Part shown: piece after piece, positions 30,772 through 42,505 of the stretch
Position numbering within the stretch: position 1 is the stretch's first letter
Layout of the letters: each line of letters begins with the position of its first letter
Assembly (NCBI GenBank): GCA_021495925.1
Contig: JAKEKT010000157.1
Location: 1-46,166 of the forward strand
Source of the DNA: Diplodia intermedia
Lineage: Eukaryota; Ascomycota; Dothideomycetes; Botryosphaeriales; Botryosphaeriaceae
Reading direction: 5' to 3'
DNA: 46,166 bases
Position numbers and translations under genes: made by a program
Notes under the pieces: model-generated
Databases searched by the model: none
Told to the model about the DNA's origin: nothing
The model's input: only the letters and a program-made list of their open reading frames with translations

Positions 30772-31010
30772 AAGCTTGGGAGGTCGAAGGTTAAAAGTTC
30801 TTCGGGAGTTGTTGCGGTGGTGGTGTGGCAGCACAATCCAGTCCGCGCCGAGCCCGCTTGCATCATTCCATGCGGCAATTTTCCGCACATTCAAACGATT
30901 TCGCAATAATTCTCCAAACAATCATAATTATTTCACGATTCCTTTGGCATAGTTTACTTCGTCTCAAGACCCTGCCTTACCCTCGGCCTGCGTGGTTCGC
31001 TGCCGCAGCT

Positions 31011-31942
31011 TTACTCCTCCTTTTTCTTCTCTTCGTTATCCCGCTTGTCGAGAATCTTGTCTACTAGTCCTAGCTCCTTGGCTTCCTCCGCAGACATAAA
31101 GTAATCCCGCTCCATGAGCTTCTCGATCTGCTCCAACGTATGCGACTTGGTCAAGTGCGTCTGGTAGATCTTGTTGAGCTGCGTCCGGATCCGCAAGATT
31201 TCCTTGGCATGTATCGCAATGTCCGACGCTTGTCCAAAGTAGCCGCCACTAGGCTGGTGGATCATGATCGAGCTGTGCGGGAGACAGAAACGGTGGCCCG
31301 GTGCTCCGCCACAGAGAAGCAGTGAGCCCATACTTGCTGCCTGGCCAACACATATGGTTGTAACGGGAGATCGGATGTAGGTCATCGTATCGTAGATGGC
31401 CAACCCTGCTTTGAGTGAGCATTTCCTTTGCAGCGTATGGCTACTCCAAACCTCAACCCGTACCTGCCGTGACGGAGCCTCCGGGGGAGTTGATGTAGAG
31501 GTTGATGGGCTTTTCGGGGTTATCGGCCTCGAGAAAGAGGAGCTGCGCGACGATGGATGCGGATGCTATCTCGTTCACTTCGCCATTGAGGCAGACAATG
31601 CGCTCCTGTTGGAGTAGTCAGCATGAAGCTCTTGCCATTTCCGAGGGACCTGGCACTTGCCTTGAGAAGGCGAGAGAAAATGTCGTCTTCCAAACATCAG
31701 CCCAAGCTCTTTTCTTTCAATAGTTTCTTGACTCACAGGTGTGCCAGCCGCCGCCCTACTCAGTCAGCTTCCATCCACGCACTCTGAAGCCGAACACATA
31801 CGACCGTCTCTGTCACAAAGGGAGTCGGCGTCCATCCTCGAGGCGCGCCCGATTGCGGGAGTCCTGAGAAGGCGCGCAGGCCAATTCTGGTTGACCGTTG
31901 AAGGGCCGGCGACCGCAGCGCCCGGGGAAGTAGCAACGACAT
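31011..31942 (-). CDS. clpP: Mitochondrial ATP-dependent Clp protease proteolytic subunit
   Basis: Five exons, 31942-31802, 31755-31737, 31686-31661, 31605-31464 and 31405-31011 (240 aa). ClpP forms the barrel protease of the mitochondrial matrix, working with ClpX. The catalytic triad is seen: Ser134 (G-Q-A-A-S-M-G), His159 (M-I-H-Q-P-S-G-G) and Asp210 (M-E-R-D). Residues 1-35 are Arg/Leu/Ser-rich and fit a targeting presequence. Family motifs F-V-T-E-T-V, Y-D-I-F-S-R-L-L-K and Y-I-N-S-P-G-G-S-V cross junctions and confirm the splicing. Exon 2 is only 19 nt (G-G-G-W-H-T) and intron 3 has a GC donor. The end is a Lys/Glu-rich tail. ClpP is absent from S. cerevisiae but present in many filamentous fungi. 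Head to head with SMC6. Confidence 0.94.
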
Positions 31943-32130
31943 TGTTGGGCAAGCGGAGGTGAGTGATGGCGAGGTCGGAAGAGCTCCGAGCTGGAAGGCG
32001 GGATGGGTGGAGCTGACGCGAGTTCTTGGCGCAGATCGTGGCGTCGCGTCACTCGCACCCGACGCGTCTTCCTTCTCCAAACGCGCCCGCTTCCGTTTAC
32101 AACCACCCATCCTCCCGCCCTGCGGCCGCC
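31943..32130. promoter_or_regulatory. Bidirectional promoter, clpP / SMC6
   Basis: 188 bases between the divergent ATGs, GC-rich, without a TATA box. It holds an ACGCGT MluI cell-cycle box at 32062-32067 and further CGCG-bearing words (tgacgcgag, gtcgcgtc, aacgcgcc). Confidence 0.65.
32062..32067. promoter_or_regulatory. MluI cell-cycle box (MCB), ACGCGT
   Basis: A perfect MCB lies 64 bases before the SMC6 ATG. MBF-type factors (Mbp1/Swi6, Res1/2-Cdc10) bind it to switch on DNA replication and repair genes at G1/S. A 6-base word can occur by chance in GC-rich DNA, so this is suggestive. Confidence 0.45.
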
Positions 32131-35100
32131 ATGGCGCCTTTACCTGCGAAGCGCCACCGGGCGCCTACGGACCTCGATAGCGATGACTACGAATCAGCTG
32201 ACGAAGGCCATAGCAATCGCCGCGACTCTGTAAGTTGGCTGCGAGCCTGAACGCGAGCTCCATCCTTGCAATGTCCTAACACCCTCACAGAGGAAACGGC
32301 AGAGACTGTCTGGAGTATCTGACGCTCCGGGGGATGACGAACGCGATAGTATGCTCCTGGACACCCAGCAGCATGACGTGGAGGCGCTGCTCGATGGCAA
32401 CGGCGACACGTCTTTCCTTGACGGATCAATGATCGATCAGGAGACGGGAGAGTTCGACGTCGAACTTCTCCTAGGAAACGAAGAGGCCCGCTTTTCGGGT
32501 CTCAAACGCATCGTCGAGAAGCGATTCAAGCGTCGGACGGATAACATGCCCGCGGAAAATGCCATCATCGAAGAGGTCAAATGCATCAACTTCATGTGCC
32601 ACGCACATCTCACCGTTCCTCTTGGACCTCTCATCAACTTCGTCATCGGGCACAACGGAAGTGGCAAAAGCGCCGTCATGACTGCTTTGACCCTATGCCT
32701 TGGTGCCAAGGCCACATCGACCAATCGTGGCCAAAGCCTCAAAAATTTCATCAAGGAAGGAGAGGATTTCGCCCAGCTAGCTGTGAAGATCAAGAACCAT
32801 GGTTCGTCTGCCTTCAAGCCTGAGTTATATGGCAACTCCATCATCGTCGAACGCCATTTCAACAGGAATGGCGGGAGCGGGTTCAAGATCAAGAACGTGA
32901 AAGAGAAGGTCGTTTCGACCAAGAAATCCGACCTGGAGGATATCATCGACGCCTTCCAGCTGCAAATGGACAATCCCATGAATGTGCTCTCGCAGGACAT
33001 GGCCCGCCAGTTTCTCAACAACTCAACTCCGCCTGACAAGTACAAGTTCTTCATCGAGGGTACGCAGCTCGCTGTCTTGGACCGAGACTACCGCATGCTG
33101 GAGGAGTATCTGAATGAGATTGAGGCAAAGCACGCTATCAAACACCAAGACGTGGAAATCCTAAGGAAGAAAAGGCAGGAAGCCCAGGAAAGATTGCGTG
33201 CGGCTGGCAAGCAAAACCAGATGCGCCAGAAAGCTTCACTCGTGCAACGGCAGTACGCTTGGAAGCAAGTCGAGGTCGAAGAGGACAAAATGGAAGACGT
33301 GGATAGATATATCGCCGATGCTCAAGCGGAGATCGCTCAGAAGACTGCGGAAGTCGAAGAGGCTTCCAACAAATTTGTTCAAGCTGAGGACAACCTTGCA
33401 GAAGCTGTGCGAAAAGTGGAGGAGTGCGACGAAGATAGGCGACCGATTCAAGAAAGACTTGACATTGCCAAAGGGGAATTCAACAAGGGCAAGGAGGAGC
33501 TGCAGGAGCTTCTTGCTCAACACCGACAGATCAAGTCCTCCCTCAAAGGTGACAATGCCATCATCGGAAAGATCCAAAGTGACATTCAGGAAGAAAGACG
33601 ACGTCAAGATGATGCAGACGGAGGAGAGCATGGGATAAGGCTCCAGGAAATCGATGAAGCCAAGGCCGCAGCCCAGGAAAAAAAGGCAATAGTCGAGGAG
33701 CTTCGTAACGAATTTCCAGCCTTGGAGCAAGCCCGGGATGAAGCGAAGGCCCACTTAGACGCATTCCAGCCTACATTGCAACAGAAGAAGAATGATGTTA
33801 ACCAACAACAACGGCACATTGACGAGATCCGGAAAAACCGGGGTAGCTGGATGGCAGGATTCGACCAAAACCTTCCGGCCCTGTTGCGTGCTATCGACAA
33901 CGAGACCCGGTTCCACAACAAGCCTGTTGGGCCTATGGGCCGTCACATACGTCTTCTGAAGCCCGAGTGGTCCGGCATCCTGGAGAAGTCGGCCGGCATG
34001 CAGCTCAACGCCTTTGTCGTTACCAGCAAGCACGATGAGAGTATCTTGCGGGAACTCATGCACCGACAGCATTAGTGAGTTGATTCTTGTTCCTACAGGT
34101 GCGATTTCTAACAGACACAGTCCTCGTGACCAGTCCAATACCACTCCAATTGTCATTGGCAACCCTAGGCCTCTCGATACTTCACGAAATGAGCCCGACC
34201 CTCAGTTGCTGACGTGGATGCGGGCTTTGAAGGTCAGTAGGCTTCCTCGTTGTACTGATTGGTCCTAAACAATACTACAGTTCGATAACGATCTTGTTCG
34301 CAACCAAATGATTATCAACAACTTGATAGAACAAACTGTCCTCATTGAGGATTTCGACGAAGCATACAATTTCGCTTTGGGCCCAGGCACAGGTGAAAAT
34401 CATCCAAGGCCCAATAATGTCAAGCAGGTGTACACAATGGCCAAAAACAAGCGAGGCGGTGTCAGGTTCGGTTGGGCCCTCTCAGGTGGTGGCACACAGG
34501 CGCCCATCGGAACTCAGAACAACAGATTGCCGCGGATGCAGACAGAGGTTGAGTCACGACTCAAGTGAGTGTTCCGTGACCCGAAATAACGATATCTCTA
34601 ACAATAGCAGTGTGGCCGCGGACGAACTGCGTCGCTACAAGCTTGACTTGCAACAGGCAGAGAACGAGTACCGAGAGAGAGAATCGGCTTTGACGCGTGC
34701 GAGTCAGATGCTCACGAGACGCGAACGAGACCACAAAAATGCAAGGATTGCGGCGCAAACGGCACAGGAGCGCTACGAGGGTTTGTCGGATGCTCTTGAA
34801 CAAGAAAGACCGCAAGCTGGCAGACTTGAGGATCTGGAGCGCCAGCTGGAGGCGGCTACGGCCAACAAGGATACAAATCTCGCCATGGTCCAGGATGCCA
34901 CTGAAGCGCGTGAGAGACTCAATACACAGCAGCGTCAGCGGAGAGATGAGCAAACCGCAATTGAAGAGGAGCTTTCTGAGGCCAACGCGAAACTCAGCAA
35001 AGCCCAAATCCGTGTCAACAGGCTCCAAACGAATCGAGAAGCTGCCTTGCACACGAAGAACGAAGCTTACGAGGTCATGGAGCTCGCCCGTGAGAAGCTG

Positions 35101-35965
35101 GCATCTTACCAGCAGCAGCGCGAAGTTCTGCAGTCAGACATCGCTCAAATGTCAGAACAAGCAAGCGTAGTTGGCGAACGGCCACACATCGCCCAGGGAG
35201 AGACCGTTGACAGCCTGGGTAAGAAATACGAACGACTACAACAAGAGATCCAACAACAAGACCAGAGGTATGTGCTGCAGAGGCCTCATAAAGGAAACAA
35301 CTAAAATATGACAGACTCGGAGGATCGGAGGAAGACCTGAGAGAGGAGCACTTTTCCGCCATTGCGGCGCACAAGACGGCCGTGAAGGATATTAATGATA
35401 TGGAGACCGCGCAAAGGGTAAGTTGTCTTTTCATCCAGCAGTGCAGACCCTTGGCGCTAACCATAAGTTGTAGATGTTGAAGACCACCTTGGATAGTCGT
35501 AGGGCTAGACTCGCCATCTTCAAACGAACCATTGCCGACCGGTCGAGGATCACATTCACCTATCTCCTTGCGGCACGAAAGTTCCGAGGCGACCTGAGAA
35601 TCAACCATAAAGCCAAGGAGCTTGATCTCGCTGTCGAGCCTGACATCACAAAGGCTGGGGCTGAAGGCCGGCAGACGAGAACATTGTCTGGCGGCGAGAA
35701 GTCGTTCTCGACGGTCTGTCTTCTTCTGTCACTCTGGGACGCAATGGGAGCGCCCACGCGTTGCTTGGACGAGTTCGACGTATTCATGGACAGCGTCAAC
35801 CGCGAAATCTCCATGAAGATGATCATCGATGCTTGCCGCAGTTCTGCCATGCGGCAGTTCCTGTTCATCACTCCGCAGGCGATGGGCAACGTGTCGCTAG
35901 GCCAGGACGTCAAGATCATCAAGATGAGCGACCCGGAACGCGGCCAGACGACATTGCCGTTCTAG
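32131..35965 (+). CDS. SMC6: SMC6, Smc5-Smc6 complex ATPase
   Basis: Seven exons, 32131-32229, 32291-34074, 34121-34232, 34281-34564, 34611-35267, 35315-35417 and 35474-35965 (1176 aa, or 1177 with the alternative acceptor). It pairs with Smc5 in a DNA repair and chromosome segregation complex. Walker A G-H-N-G-S-G-K-S at 153-160, the ABC signature L-S-G-G-E-K at 1084-1089 and Walker B C-L-D-E-F-D near 1110 form the ATPase head; the middle is coiled coil around a hinge. The N-terminal leader is basic then acidic, typical of Smc6. Introns are 46-61 nt. Intron 4 ends in a tandem TAGCAG acceptor; I use the second AG because the CTAAC branch point is only about 6 bases from the first. Confidence 0.95.
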
Positions 35966-36838
35966 CCCGGCAGTACACTACCAAAGGTCTCGGGTGACAC
36001 GGAGACATACGAGGGACACGGAAAAGCGGGTGGTTGGAAGGCGTTCAAGGGCTATAATAGCGCGGACGTTCAAGGCGTCCATAGGGCGGCTAAGTGTTGC
36101 TGCTTCGGGGGACAAGGCAAGGGTGAAGGTCCGCAAAGGGTCGTTCGTGTACAGGAGCAACGGTTGGCGTGCATGATCTTCTAGGCAGGCAATACCCAGC
36201 GAAAGATGAATTAGCTGCATGCTGCATGGCCGTGACAAACGCCGACCAAATGAATACGAACGGACGGCGACGAGATGCCCACCGCTTCCGGGCCCGTTCG
36301 GCGGCAGTGTTGCAACAGAGTCGGTGAGTTGAAGCCCTTGTGGAGTTCGCACATGTACGTTGCATGTCGCTATCCGTGGTCCTGCTTGCCCGTCCTCTGG
36401 CCATGCCACGCTGCAGTGCGAAGCGGAGCGGGCTCCTAGGCACCAGCCACGCACTGCAGCGCCGGTTTGTACATTCAGTGGCAATTATGCTTATTTGACG
36501 GGCGCACCGAGCCAGCAGGGCTGGGGGGCGCGGTGCGAGGGCGGTGCTGGCGGCCAGGCGTTACTTCGTAGTGCGTGCCGGTCCCCGGCCAACCGCACCG
36601 CACGCAGGCAGTGGACCTCCGCATCCCCAGCCAGCAACGACGCTCCAGCCTCACCCAGCACACAGACCGTCCCACGCCCGCCCGCCCACTGCCCTCACCG
36701 CGCGACGGACGCCGTGCGACGTGATCGCGCGCCCCCAACCCGGCTCCTGCGCTCGCATGCGCCACGCCCATGCGTGAGCACTCCTCGCTCGCCGAGCACA
36801 CGCCTACGAGGAGCCCCGACCTTTGAAACGAAGCCGCC
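35966..36838. other. Intergenic region between SMC6 and the acidic-tail F-box gene
   Basis: About 870 GC-rich bases. Open frames (for example 36360-36887 plus) are Arg/Pro/Ala-rich and look random. Promoter and leader of the next gene must lie here; no motif was recognised. Confidence 0.5.
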
Positions 36839-39781
36839 ATGGACTCCTCGTCCCCGCCCAGTCCAACCATGTCCGAGGGCACCCTGACGCCCATCACCCA
36901 GGACGACTCTGTCGCAAGCCGCCCTGCGCTCTCGTCCGCGAAACTCTCAGCCCCCGCCGCCCACGCGCTCGACCACGAAGCCACGCCTGGCGGTCAGGCA
37001 AGCGCCGAGCCCATGGCCGCCGACCCGCAACGCCCCAAGGAAGCTCTCACCAAGCTGCTGAACGGCAAGGAAAAGGAATGGACCGCCATCGCGGAGAAGA
37101 AGGGCCCCATTCAGTTGCTGGACCTGCCCGTCGACATCCTCAAGGCCATCATCGACCATGTGAGAGCGCATCCCTGCGCTGCTGCTGTGACGAGCATTGC
37201 TGACCGGCCATAGCTCCCGCACACCAACGACCTGACCTCGCTCGCCCTGTGCCATTCAGCCTTGCACGCAATCACCATACCCCACATCTACGCGCGCTTT
37301 GATATCGTATGGCCTGACAACACCGTTAACGCCGAGCAGCGGTCTGGCGTCGATGCGCTGACCTACGGCCTCGCAACCCTGGTCATGGGCAACGAGCTCT
37401 TCGGCGAATCCACAGCCCAGGTCCAGTATGCCGAACAGAAGCGGGCTGAGCGGATGCGCCTCGCACCGGCAAGAAACCCGCCCGTCGAGCCCTTCCCAAT
37501 TCCTCGCCGTCGACATGGAAATCACTTTGCGGAATATACAAAGAAGTTTTCGCTTGGGAATGGGCCGCCGGAATGGGTTCACGAGTATCTCATCTCCAAA
37601 GAAAGCGGCAAGATGCTCGGGACCCTCGTTGCTACTGCCGTCGCGCGCATGCGCAACCTCGAGACCTTTGTTTGGGACATGCCCACCGGCGTGCTGAGAG
37701 ACGTCTGGCTCGCCTTATCGTCCCTGGCTACCCGCGACGATGGACACGACTGTAGGCTGGAACGCCTGTGGATCCGATGGCATGACAACACCGCCGCCGA
37801 CCTTACCACGCCCATCGTCCCTCCTCCGTTGCCTGTGGGCCACATCCCGCCGCCGCCTCCACACGCCCATCACGTCAGTGGAGTGGCAGCAGCTCCGGCG
37901 CCCATGGTGGTATCGGTCATGCAATCTTCTGCGGCAATGTCGGCCATTGACCGCGTCGAGCATCCCACCTTCTCCGTTATTCCTGCGTTGAAGAGCCTTA
38001 GCGTCCTTGACATCGATGAGCTTCCCTACCTCGACGAAATGGCGATTTTGATTGGACGCTCCCAAAAGAAGCTGCGAGAGTTGCGCGTTGGCATTGCAAA
38101 GCATGCACATGATCAAGAGAGAGATTGGACAACAGCATGGGACGGTGATGGCGTTCAACAGGTGGATCACCGCACGCTTTGGACTGCAGCAAGTAAGATT
38201 GGCGAGAAGAGGCTCGGAGGCGTTCTCGGAATCCTGGTGGGACGGGTGTACAACATGCGGCGGAATTCCCCACTGGCAGAACAAGCCGAGGCTAGCGGCG
38301 GCGTAGATGGCGCCCTTGCGACCGGTGCGCTGTCTGCAAAGAGTGAGATCAACCTGGCAGAACCTCCCGCAGCGTCAGAGCGCGAGCAAGACCTTAGCCC
38401 TGTCAGTGAAGACGGACCACCTAGTGTTTTCGGAACCCCGCCTACGACGTCACCAATATCAAATGCCCACCAAACATCACCTGCCCATACGAACAGCTCT
38501 TCATCGGCCTCGAGTGAACCTCGGAGACCTCTCAGGAGTCGGCCCAACGCTGATCTTGAACGTCAAGAGCGGAAGAACAACATTGGCCCCATGCTAAACA
38601 CCAAGCTTCAACTTGAGACCCTCGAGCTGGAGCGTGTGCCGCTCTCCGTCTCGGTGATGCTGCAAGCATTTGATTGGCCCCGACTCACGTCTTTGACCCT
38701 CCTCAACTGCAGCAATCACGAGCAGCTCTGGAAGGCATTGCGCCGGCAGTTCACGCCTCGGAATCCGCCTCAAGCTTACAATTCCGGATCCCCCTCTAAG
38801 AGCCATGTGAGCCATAACCGATTGGAATATCACCTGAACCTGAAAAAGATCCACACGAACACCGTCTCCCCATCTCTCATCGCTTTCCTCAGGGAAACCT
38901 TGGCGCCGAACAGTCTCGAAGTTCTTTTCCTGCAGGAAGACCGCACCTATCACTCCTCTGTACCCATCGACTCCATCTTCCGTGGTCCTCTTAAGCGGCA
39001 TCGCGCAAGCTTGAAGAAACTCATGATTGACAGTAGCGAAAAGGGCTCTTTGGATCATGTGCCTGGCAACACCAGATGGAAGCGATGGATGCTCAATCGG
39101 GAAATCATCACTTTCATGACCAGTGGCCGCATGCCCAGCCTCCGTGAACTTGCCTTCACAATTGATTACCACGACTGGGTAAGTCGCGTGAGCTTAAGGA
39201 TATGTCAAAACAGCCAACTTACTGAGTGATAGCACTACTTCCTCCAACGTCTACCGAACATTCCGACTGTCCGCTCGCTGTACATTCCGCACATCGCAGA
39301 ACATGCACACGGCAATAACATCGACCCCCGCGAACTCGCGCTGCAAATCGTCGATATTATCACTCTACGGCCAGAAATCGAAATCTGCTACATGGGCATT
39401 GCGAACAAGTGCTTCGAAGTGCTTGAGAACAAGGTCTCGCACAGCCATACAGGCGGCGCGCATCCTTACGACCCAACGGCAGCAAATCCGTCTGCTGCTG
39501 CTGCAATTCCTGGCGTCGTAGACCCAATGGGCTTCACGGATGACGAAGACGAAGACGACGAAGATGATGGTCACGATGAGGACGATTCGGGTCCCCTTGT
39601 AGACGACGAGAGTGAGGAGGAAGATGAAGATGAGGACGATGATGATTTCGACGACGATGACGACGACGACTCGTTCATACACAGCGAAGACGGCGCTGGA
39701 GGTCCTCGCCTGAGACTTCGGGAAATCTTGTTCTACGATGACAAGGTGGCGATCTTCAAAGCTAGGCATGGAAAACTTTGA
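36839..39781 (+). CDS. F-box protein with acidic C-terminal tail
   Basis: Three exons, 36839-37159, 37214-39178 and 39233-39781 (944 aa), introns 54 nt each, ATG in a GCCATGG context. Residues about 92-140 form an F-box: L-L-D-L-P-V-D-I-L-K-A-I-I-D-H, L-T-S-L-A-L-C-H-S-A-L-H, I-P-H-I-Y-A-R-F. The first intron splits it after A-I-I-D-H. The middle has LRR-like spacing (for example L-E-T-L-E-L-E and L-T-S-L-T-L-L-N-C) and disordered Ser/Pro segments near 400-470. The last 80 residues contain about 50 Asp/Glu. Probably an SCF substrate receptor of the F-box/LRR type; substrate unknown. It is not closely related to the tandem pair at the left. Confidence 0.82.
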
Positions 39782-40253
39782 CCCCACAAATACCCCCCTT
39801 TGTCTTCATGTACTGCAGGAGCTTACATACCATTCAGCCAGTTTCTTCGGGTTCCTTCTTGATCGGGGCATGTTTTCTTGCATTTGGGGGTTTCAATCGG
39901 GTTTCATCAGCAAAAAGACGAAGAAATGGGAATGGTTTACATACGTGTGGGTTCTGGGACGGATGGGTGGGCCTTTATTTGCTTTTGCTCTCATTTTTTG
40001 ACTGGTTGTCCATAATTCCTGCTTTTCGGTTCACGGGAACAAAACGCTCCCGTCAGGCATGGAGATGGACTACTACTATTGCTGACCTCTTCTTTTTCAA
40101 ACACTTCGATCGCTTGTCTTTCTACGCGAGAAGACACTTCGTGGATTGGAACTGCCGGGCGTTCTTTCTCTCTTCTCTTCTTTTTACCAGGCGGGAAAGG
40201 CAAGGGTACATACTCTACTCTCCGCCGCTACTTTAGTTTGGCCGGTTTCTCTC

Positions 40254-40273
40254 TGTTGTTGTTGTTGTTGTTG
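40254..40273. repeat. (TGT)n microsatellite
   Basis: About six to seven TGT units in the intergenic region. Confidence 0.8.
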
Positions 40274-40516
40274 GTCTTTTTACCGCGCGCGCTAAAGGCG
40301 TCAAAGTCAGGCGTTCGCTTTGGGGGAGAACAAATGGAACGGATGGACGGACGCGAAACTTGGGTTCTTCACGGGATGGAACGGGAACGGATGGCAATTG
40401 AAGTACGTTAGTTTTAACAACAACAAAGAGACTGAGACTGAGAGGTGTGAAGCGTAGTCGGGTTTTGCTGAACTTCGTTAGTAGTGGCGAATGGACGAAT
40501 AATTACAACGTCTTTT

Positions 40517-40545
40517 TTGGTCTGTCTGTCTGTCTGTGTGTATGT
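40517..40545. repeat. (TCTG)n / TG-rich microsatellite
   Basis: Consecutive TCTG units pass into TGTGTATGTG. Non-coding. Confidence 0.75.
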
Positions 40546-41498
40546 GTTTGTCGTGTTGAGGAACAACGCTAATCTCCACATATAAGAAGTTTTGTTGCAC
40601 CGTGCGTACCCCGGTTGTAGTGGGGTCTTGTGCCTGGATGTGTTTGTAGAGGTTCAGACTCGCATCTATGTCGGGATGTCTACTTTAACTATTCCACATA
40701 TACAGCGTCCTGCGCGGGAGCACAAAAGGGGTCAAGTATTCTACAACCCGCTGTAGCGGGAGGAATGCAACTAGCTATGGCGAGTGACATGGCAAATCAT
40801 CGTTGCGCACGTATGCAACTTGGAGTGGCTTGGAAGAGTGCGCTGTGAAAGATGACCAGTTTTGAATCACTGAAACAGTCCTGTAGGAGCTTTCGGACTT
40901 GAACGACTCGCGCTTCTTTACTGACTCTTGTTGTTGTCTATCATGAATAGGAAAATATGCATTCGTGAGGTCGTGACTAGTAACGTTTCCCTCAAAGCCC
41001 GTCATGAACACATCTCAAAAGAGGAAAACTGAGAAAAAGGGGAGGACAGAAAGGGACCTCAACGGAACCATAAGTCTCCTGTTGAAGTTATCCAGAACCG
41101 TTCCTTGGACGAGAAGTAGAATGCGTCCGCCAGGGTACCGCTTTCGGACATGAGACGGAGGTTTCAGTTTCAGTCCGCGATGCCCGGCGAACTTTCATAT
41201 GGTTGCCGAAGAGAAATGCCGTATGCCCTCTTGCGAGTAGAAATAGCCGTCCGCAGACAGCAGCTCAAGACATGCTTCCTTTTCCATTCCCACCGACGCT
41301 GAGCGTAAGCCAACAGCCGCCCTTTCGTACGGCGATCAGCTCAGTCAGCGTGATATGCAAACGAGAAAACCGGGGAGTCAGCCTCATGCATCCCGCAGTA
41401 GCGAAGCCCAAGCGCAAACCAAAAAGAACGTCCGCACGTTCGTTTCTTTTCCCCACCCATCATCTTCCGGATCCAACCAAAAAAAAAAAGAAAAACAT

Positions 41499-42068
41499 TT
41501 AGATATCATCGATATCCACCTCCTTGAGGTTGCCGTCGTCGTCGTCGTCGCTGCGGTCGTCGTCGAACTCGAAGCCGATGCCGCCCTCGTCGCCCTCGCC
41601 GCCGTAGGTGTCGGTCTCGTTGATCTTGGCCGTCTCGGGCAGCTCGCCGTAGGCCTTGAGCGAGCGGGCCTCGTCGCTGTTGTACTTGAGGATGACGTCG
41701 CCCTTTTCGTCCTGGTAGTCGCGCAGCGAGAGCAGGATGATGTCGCCCTGGTTGATCCACACCTTCTTGCGCATCTTGCCGCGGATGTGCGCCAGCCGCT
41801 TCTCGCCGTCGAAGCATTGCGCCTCCAGCCGGCCGTTGCCGAGCATCTTGACGACTTGGGCGTATTCTGCGTGTTGCGAGACGCGCAGTGTTGTTAGTGG
41901 TTTTCGTTGCCGAGGCTGCGTCCGCCGCTGCCAACGCATTTGCTGGTGGCGACGGGTCGGAGACGTACCTTGGCCTTCCTCCTTGAAGACCAGCTCGCGC
42001 TTGAGGTTGTCGTTCTCGTTCTTTCCTCTTCTGCGGTTCTTACCGCCCTTTCCTTTGTTCTTGGGCAT
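41499..42068 (-). CDS. TIF11: Translation initiation factor eIF1A
   Basis: Two exons, 42068-41969 and 41866-41499 (155 aa; yeast eIF1A has 153). It binds the 40S A site, promotes scanning and start-codon choice with eIF1, and recruits eIF5B. The N-terminus M-P-K-N-K-G-K-G-G-K-N-R-R-R-G-K is the classic basic tail. An OB fold follows (about 25-110) with L-G-N-G-R-L-E-A, I-R-G-K-M-R-K-K-V-W-I and D-I-I-L-L-S-L-R-D-Y. The end is acidic and finishes D-I-D-D-I, the eIF5B-binding motif. The intron (102 nt) is longer than the local norm. The gene is head to head with APC2. Confidence 0.96.
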   Translation of the reverse strand: MPKNKGKGGKNRRRGKNENDNLKRELVFKEEGQGTSPTRRHQQMRWQRRTQPRQRKPLTTLRVSQHAEYAQVVKMLGNGRLEAQCFDGEKRLAHIRGKMRKKVWINQGDIILLSLRDYQDEKGDVILKYNSDEARSLKAYGELPETAKINETDTYGGEGDEGGIGFEFDDDRSDDDDDGNLKEVDIDDI

Positions 42069-42505
42069 GGCGGCGTGTGTCGGCCAGTGTGTGGCGGGTG
42101 TGGGCGAGGATGATGTTCTTGCGCGGCGGGGCTGAAAGCGGCGGCGCAAGCTCGTCGGAGGAGGGCGGGGGAGGAGGAGTCGGTGCGCTACGACAACGTC
42201 GATGTGGAGGGGAACGCAAGAGCGGTGTGGGCTGGCTTGATATTTAATAGCCGCTGGCTAGGCTACAATACCTCTGACTGGACCGCAGTCAACCCCGGTT
42301 TCGAGCGTGGCGCCATAATCGCCGGGTGGTGGGGCAGTTTTTTGCGCTCTGCCTCAGCGGACGTCCCGTGACTGCGCGCTGCTGGCCGAACTGCCCGCTC
42401 GCGGGGTGGGACGCGCAGCCAGGCCAGAGCTTCTCCGGCAACAACAATTTACTGTATACAAACACGCGAAGGCGCCCCCATGCGACCAGCGCCACCGCAA
42501 TCGCC
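42069..42505. promoter_or_regulatory. Bidirectional promoter region, eIF1A / APC2
   Basis: 437 bases between divergent ATGs, GC-rich, with one AT-rich word (gatatttaatag) near 42240. No known factor site was recognised. Confidence 0.55.

Larger units (their letters stand above)
39782..41498. other. Long convergent intergenic region
   Basis: 1.7 kb between the stops of two converging genes. It is T-rich, with a TGT repeat (40254-40273) and a (TCTG)n run near 40517-40545. Short frames (for example 40079-40411) have hydrophobic runs only from the repeats. No RNA gene or protein family was recognised. Confidence 0.5.

Noticed and set aside
36360..36887. 175-aa plus-strand frame between SMC6 and the acidic-tail F-box gene
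   Set aside because: Random Arg/Pro/Ser/Ala composition in GC-rich DNA; overlaps the start of the real gene out of frame.
40079..40411. 110-aa frame with a leucine run, considered as a small membrane protein
   Set aside because: The hydrophobic run derives from a (TGT)n/TTG microsatellite and nothing else supports a gene.
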